8,768 nucleotides of DNA, taken from the NCBI GenBank assembly GCA_031267335.1, contig JAIRZH010000070.1, positions 1 to 8,768 of the forward strand, given 5' to 3'. Position numbers and translations under genes: made by a program. Within the stretch, counting starts at the first letter, position 1; each line of letters starts with the position of its first letter. This stretch comes from Oscillospiraceae bacterium (GTDB lineage: Bacteria > Bacillota > Clostridia > Oscillospirales > Acutalibacteraceae). Below the pieces are notes generated by a model, which searched no databases, was not told the origin of the DNA, and worked only from the letters and a program-made list of their open reading frames with translations. Shown here one piece after another: positions 5,682 to 8,768 of this stretch.

Positions 5682-8282
5682 CTAATGTTTTATTTCTGAT
5701 CTTAATTTTTCAGCCTTAATTTCTAAATTTTCAAGCGTTTCGTAAACTTTTTTGACAACATCTTTGGGCGCCTTAGTAACAAATTCACTATTTTGAATCA
5801 AAGCTTTATTTTTATCAATCTGACTTCTAATATTTCCAAGCTCTGATATAAAACGTTTTTGCAATTTTTCTTCGTCAATCAGTTCGCTGGTAGGAATATA
5901 AATTTTAGCAAAATCAATTAAGATTACTTCGCAATTTTCATATTTTAATTCAAATCCAATATTATTTATTTTTGCCAAAAATTTAATAATTTCAATATTT
6001 TTTAAAATTAAATCTTTGTCTTTGTTAATTTCAATAAAAATATTAATTTTTTTGCCAGGTGGAGTACTCATTTCACTTCGTTTTTTGCGAATTTCTTTAA
6101 TGATATGCATTAATTTATTCATGCCAATTTCAGCATTTTCATTTTTTAAACTTATATCAAAAACTGGATAATCACTAATTATTAATGCTTTTTTTGATTC
6201 ATTTTTAAAAGTTTGCCAAATTTCTTCTGTAACAAAAGGAACAAATGGATGAGCAATTTTTAAAATTTGGCTAAAAATTTTTACACTAATTTTTGCAGCG
6301 ATTTCGTGTTTTTTTATGTCGGCGAAATCTATTTTAATAATTTCTAAATACCAATCACAAAATTCGTCCCAAAAAAAACTATAGATTTTTTGTGTGGCTA
6401 AACCGAATTCAAAATTTTCAATATTTGTGTAAATTTCTTTTGCTGCACTATTGAATCGGCTAATAATCCATGAGTGATGAATGCTATTGTTAAGCGGAAA
6501 TTCATTAGAAACTTTTAATTCTGTATTCATGCTAAGAAAACGTGCTGCGTTCCAAATTTTATTTATAAAATTTCTGCTACTTTCTAATTTTTGATCCGAA
6601 ATTCTTGTATCGTTCCCTAAAGTAAGTCTGGTCACTAAAGCGAATCTAAGGGCATCTGCACCGTATTTTGCTATAACTTTTATTGGATCAATGCCATTTC
6701 CAAGAGACTTTGACATTTTTTGGCCTTTTTCATCGCGGACTAAACCGTGAATTAGCACTTTATTAAACGGTTTTGTTCCGGTTAGTTCGAGCGCAGAAAA
6801 AATCATTCTAGAAACCCAGAAAAATATAATGTCATAACCTGTGACTAATGTATCGGTAGGATAAAAAAAATCTAAATCTTTTGTTTTTTTAGGCCACCCT
6901 AAGGTGGAAAACGGCCAAAGAGCGGATGAAAACCATGTATCAAGCGAATCTTCATCTTGTTTAATATTCTGCGAATCACAATGCTTACAGTTGATAGGAA
7001 CTTCACAAGAAACTGTTAATTTTTTGCAATCTTCACAATTCCAAGCAGGAATTCGATGTCCCCACCATAATTGGCGTGAAATACACCAATCTTTGATGTT
7101 TTCCATCCAACGCAAGTGAACTTTTGAAAATTTTTCCGGAACAAACTCAATATCTTTAGTTTTAATAATTTCGGATGCAGATTTAGCAAAAGATTGCATT
7201 TTAACAAACCATTGCTCAGAAATTATAGGTTCAATAACCGTATTGCACCGATAACAAGTTCCAACTCGATGTGTTATCTTTTCGATTTTGGTGATAAGAC
7301 CTGATTTTTCTAGATCTTTAACAATCGTTTCACGCGCTTTATTTCTTTCAATACCTGAATAATGACAACATTTTTCATTTAGAAATCCTTTTTCATTTAT
7401 AATTGAAATTACTTCAAGATTATGTCTTTGGCCGATTTCAAAATCATCAAAACTATGCGCAGGAGTCACTTTTAGCATGCCTGTACCGAAATCCTTTTCG
7501 ACATATTCATCTCCGATAATTAAAACTTCACGATTGCAAATTGGGACAATAACTTTTTGGCCAATTAAATTTTTATAACGTTTATCGGAAGGATTAATCG
7601 CTATAGCTGTGTCACCGAAAATTGTTTCCGGGCGAGTTGTCGCTATTGTAATGAACTCATCACTCGATTTTAAAAAATATTTTATATGCCAAAGATTCCC
7701 TTCATGTTCTGAAAAATCAACTTCAGCATCAGAAATAGAAGTCAAACAATAAGGGCACCAATTTACAATTCTTTCACCACGATATATTAAATTTTTTTCA
7801 TAAAGATGAACAAAAAACTTTATAACTGCTTTTGAACATTTTTCACCCATGGTGAATCTTTCGCGGCTCCAATCGCATGAAGCACCCAATTTTTTTATTT
7901 GATCACAAATATTATTACCGTATTTTTCTTTCCAAGCATATGCGCGCTTCATGAAATTTTCGCGGCCTAATTCTTTTTTTGTGATATTTTCTTTTTTCAT
8001 TTGTTCAACGATTTTTGCTTCAGTTGCGATTGCGGCATGATCAGTTCCAGGCAACCATAAAACTTCAAAGCCACACATTCTTTTAAATCTAATTAAAATA
8101 TCTTGCAAAGTATTATCTAACGCATGCCCCATATGTAAGTTGCCGGTGATATTTGGCGGTGGCATCATTACTGTATATGGTATTTTTGTTGAATTATAAT
8201 TTGCTTTGAAAAAATTATTATCTTCCCAATATTTATAAATTTTTTTTTCAACTATTTTGGAATCATATTGTTTTTTTAGCAT
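5682..8282 (-). CDS. valS: Valine-tRNA ligase (bacterial type)
   Basis: The product is a cytoplasmic class I synthetase charging tRNA-Val, with an editing domain that clears mischarged threonine. It has 866 residues, normal for bacterial ValS. In order: PPPNITGNLHMGH with the HIGH-type motif HMGH at 50-53; a zinc-type pair C176/C179; the CP1 editing domain with TTRPET (215-220), GDTAIAINP (223-231) and KVTPAHSFDD (271-280); further Cys pairs C343/C346, C416/C419 and C432/C435; KMSKS at 522-526; a helical anticodon-binding region; and the C-terminal coiled-coil arm from about 803, with the typical VTKAP at 835-839. The ATG at 8282 is chosen because GAGG lies 5 nt upstream and MLKKQYDSKIVEKKIYKYW is the natural N-terminus. 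Reading upstream in frame only translates the tRNA gene. Serine replaces the Asp usually found after PAH in the editing domain. The stop is TAG. Confidence 0.98.
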   Translation of the reverse strand: MLKKQYDSKIVEKKIYKYWEDNNFFKANYNSTKIPYTVMMPPPNITGNLHMGHALDNTLQDILIRFKRMCGFEVLWLPGTDHAAIATEAKIVEQMKKENITKKELGRENFMKRAYAWKEKYGNNICDQIKKLGASCDWSRERFTMGEKCSKAVIKFFVHLYEKNLIYRGERIVNWCPYCLTSISDAEVDFSEHEGNLWHIKYFLKSSDEFITIATTRPETIFGDTAIAINPSDKRYKNLIGQKVIVPICNREVLIIGDEYVEKDFGTGMLKVTPAHSFDDFEIGQRHNLEVISIINEKGFLNEKCCHYSGIERNKARETIVKDLEKSGLITKIEKITHRVGTCYRCNTVIEPIISEQWFVKMQSFAKSASEIIKTKDIEFVPEKFSKVHLRWMENIKDWCISRQLWWGHRIPAWNCEDCKKLTVSCEVPINCKHCDSQNIKQDEDSLDTWFSSALWPFSTLGWPKKTKDLDFFYPTDTLVTGYDIIFFWVSRMIFSALELTGTKPFNKVLIHGLVRDEKGQKMSKSLGNGIDPIKVIAKYGADALRFALVTRLTLGNDTRISDQKLESSRNFINKIWNAARFLSMNTELKVSNEFPLNNSIHHSWIISRFNSAAKEIYTNIENFEFGLATQKIYSFFWDEFCDWYLEIIKIDFADIKKHEIAAKISVKIFSQILKIAHPFVPFVTEEIWQTFKNESKKALIISDYPVFDISLKNENAEIGMNKLMHIIKEIRKKRSEMSTPPGKKINIFIEINKDKDLILKNIEIIKFLAKINNIGFELKYENCEVILIDFAKIYIPTSELIDEEKLQKRFISELGNIRSQIDKNKALIQNSEFVTKAPKDVVKKVYETLENLEIKAEKLRSEIKH

Positions 8283-8287
8283 TTTAA

Positions 8288-8291
8288 CCTC
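8288..8291 (-). promoter_or_regulatory. Ribosome binding site of valS, inside the 20-nt gap after the tRNA
   Basis: GAGG on the minus strand lies 5 nt before the ATG at 8282. The tRNA 3' end is at 8303, so once the tRNA is cut out the valS message would have a leader of at most about 20 nt, just enough to hold this site. Confidence 0.7.
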
Positions 8292-8302
8292 ATTTACAAT
8301 AA

Positions 8303-8378
8303 TGGAGCTACTGATCCGATTCGAACGGACGACCTGCTCATTACGAATGAGCTGCTCTACCAACTGAGCCACAGTAGC
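8303..8378 (-). tRNA. tRNA-Thr(CGT)
   Basis: The 76 nt fold into a full cloverleaf. The acceptor stem GCTACTG/CAGTAGC has seven perfect pairs. The D stem is GCTC/GAGC with loop AGTTGGTA, and the anticodon stem is GCTCA/TGAGC with loop TTCGTAA. The variable loop is five bases (AGGTC). The T stem GTCCG/CGGAT has a TTCGAAT loop, followed by discriminator T and an encoded CCA. The anticodon CGT (8343-8345) reads ACG, threonine. The pairs G1-C72 and C2-G71 agree with known threonine identity in E. coli. It lies 20 nt upstream of valS on the same strand and shares its likely promoter. Confidence 0.97.
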
Positions 8379-8400
8379 GTAAAGTAATCTTTAAGTATAC

Positions 8401-8409
8401 ATTCTAGCA
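8401..8409 (-). promoter_or_regulatory. Probable extended -10 promoter of the tRNA-Thr/valS unit
   Basis: Read on the minus strand the sequence is TGC-TAGAAT, an extended -10 with five of six matches to TATAAT. It ends 22 nt before the tRNA, so transcription would start about 15 nt upstream of the mature 5' end. The -35 region is poor (TTCATT or GTTCAT at 16-17 nt), as is common with extended -10 promoters. An overlapping alternative, TATACT (8394-8399), lies just downstream. Confidence 0.5.
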
Positions 8410-8481
8410 AAAATCTTAAAAAAATGAACTATATTCGTTGAAATTTTCGCAAAACAAGTATAAATGTTCTTAAATAGAATT

Positions 8482-8542
8482 AAAATTTGTTGAATACGTC
8501 ATAATTAGCGGATTTGCTTGCGCTTCGAAATTTGATATAATT
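8482..8542 (-). repeat. Dispersed intergenic repeat, diverged copy C
   Basis: On the minus strand this stretch follows the order of copy A: AAATTTCGAAGCG, then a GA-rich to A-rich stretch, then AATTATGACGTATT and AAATTTT. Copy A has AAATTCAAAGCG, AATACTGACGTATT and AATTTT. Identity is clearly lower than between A and B, and the palindromic block is degraded (AATTATATCAAATTT). The copy lies upstream of the tRNA-valS promoter. Confidence 0.5.
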
Positions 8543-8560
8543 ATTCTTTGATTTTAAAAA

Positions 8561-8641
8561 AAAGTTATGTTTAAAATTATTTGGAGAATAGAAATCAGAA
8601 CAAAACAACACATAACGTCATAACTTTAAACGAAGTTTAAA
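8561..8641. repeat. Cluster of inverted repeats upstream of the tRNA-valS unit
   Basis: AAAGTTATG (8561-8569) is an exact inverted copy of CATAACTTT (8619-8627). CATAAC occurs twice in a row (8611 and 8619). Overlapping the right arm, TTTAAAC-GAA-GTTTAAA (8625-8641) is a perfect 7-bp inverted repeat with a 3-nt centre. No T-run follows it. Its role is unknown: it could be a protein-binding region, a processing stem or the end of a gene beyond the window. Confidence 0.45.
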
Positions 8642-8768
8642 TGCAAATTCCAGGGAGTGTTTCCTAAATAACTATATCTATCATTATGTTAACATGTATA
8701 GCAGCATATAGCATTGTAGTTAGCTCAATCATTTGCAAAGAACGTGAAACTACACAAGTCTTACGTCT
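8642..8768. other. Window edge without a supported gene
   Basis: This stretch is visibly richer in G and C (about a third) than the spacers beside it, so it may belong to a gene that mostly lies beyond the window. Two open frames run off the edge: a plus-strand one from ATG at 8686 with a hydrophobic beginning (MLTCIAAYSIVVSSII) and a minus-strand one ending in TAG near 8665. Neither has enough length or a ribosome site to be called. ATGTTAACAT (8686-8695) is a perfect 10-bp palindrome. Confidence 0.3.

Noticed and set aside
8283..8372. A 30-residue N-terminal extension of ValS beginning MAQLVEQL
   Set aside because: These codons are the translated tRNA-Thr gene and the 20-nt gap after it. 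The true start at 8282 has GAGG 5 nt upstream and the normal ValS N-terminus.
8686..8768. Partial plus-strand frame MLTCIAAYSIVV... running off the edge, and a minus-strand frame ending near 8665
   Set aside because: Both are under 35 codons; an open stretch of this length is expected by chance about once in ten tries. No ribosome site is seen for the plus frame.

Overview
The window is strongly AT-rich bacterial DNA. Coding is dense and intergenic spacers are poorer in G and C than the genes. The genetic code looks standard: TAA, TGA and TAG all end genes and tryptophan is TGG, which argues against a Mycoplasma-type code. Proline-tRNA ligase is the archaeal/eukaryotic-like form with a C-terminal zinc-binding tail. 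That form is known in Clostridia, Mollicutes, Bacteroidetes, spirochaetes and others. Together this suggests a low-GC, possibly host-associated bacterium with a modest genome. A Firmicute-like affiliation is a guess, and I cannot name the organism.

Layout. (1) Positions 2-2599, plus strand: the 3' part of a very long coiled-coil protein with near-identical 35-residue repeats and an unrecognised C-terminal domain of about 465 residues. (2) 2600-2767: a gap between convergent genes, filled by a dispersed repeat (copy A) and a 60-bp imperfect palindrome flanked by TTGG on both sides. (3) 2768-3694, minus strand: an unrecognised, probably exported or membrane-anchored protein. (4) 3695-3896: a second copy (B) of the repeat. 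(5) 3897-5327, minus: proS, GTG start. (6) 5328-5681: a spacer without a convincing gene. (7) 5682-8282, minus: valS. (8) 8303-8378, minus: tRNA-Thr(CGT), 20 nt upstream of valS and probably its co-transcribed leader. (9) 8379-8768: a promoter for the tRNA-valS unit, a diverged third repeat copy (C), inverted repeats and no supported gene.

The two aminoacyl-tRNA synthetases and the tRNA form a translation block read on the minus strand. Neither synthetase shows a T-box leader. The most unusual content is the repetitive coiled-coil protein and the small repeat family, which occupies at least three of the four intergenic spaces.
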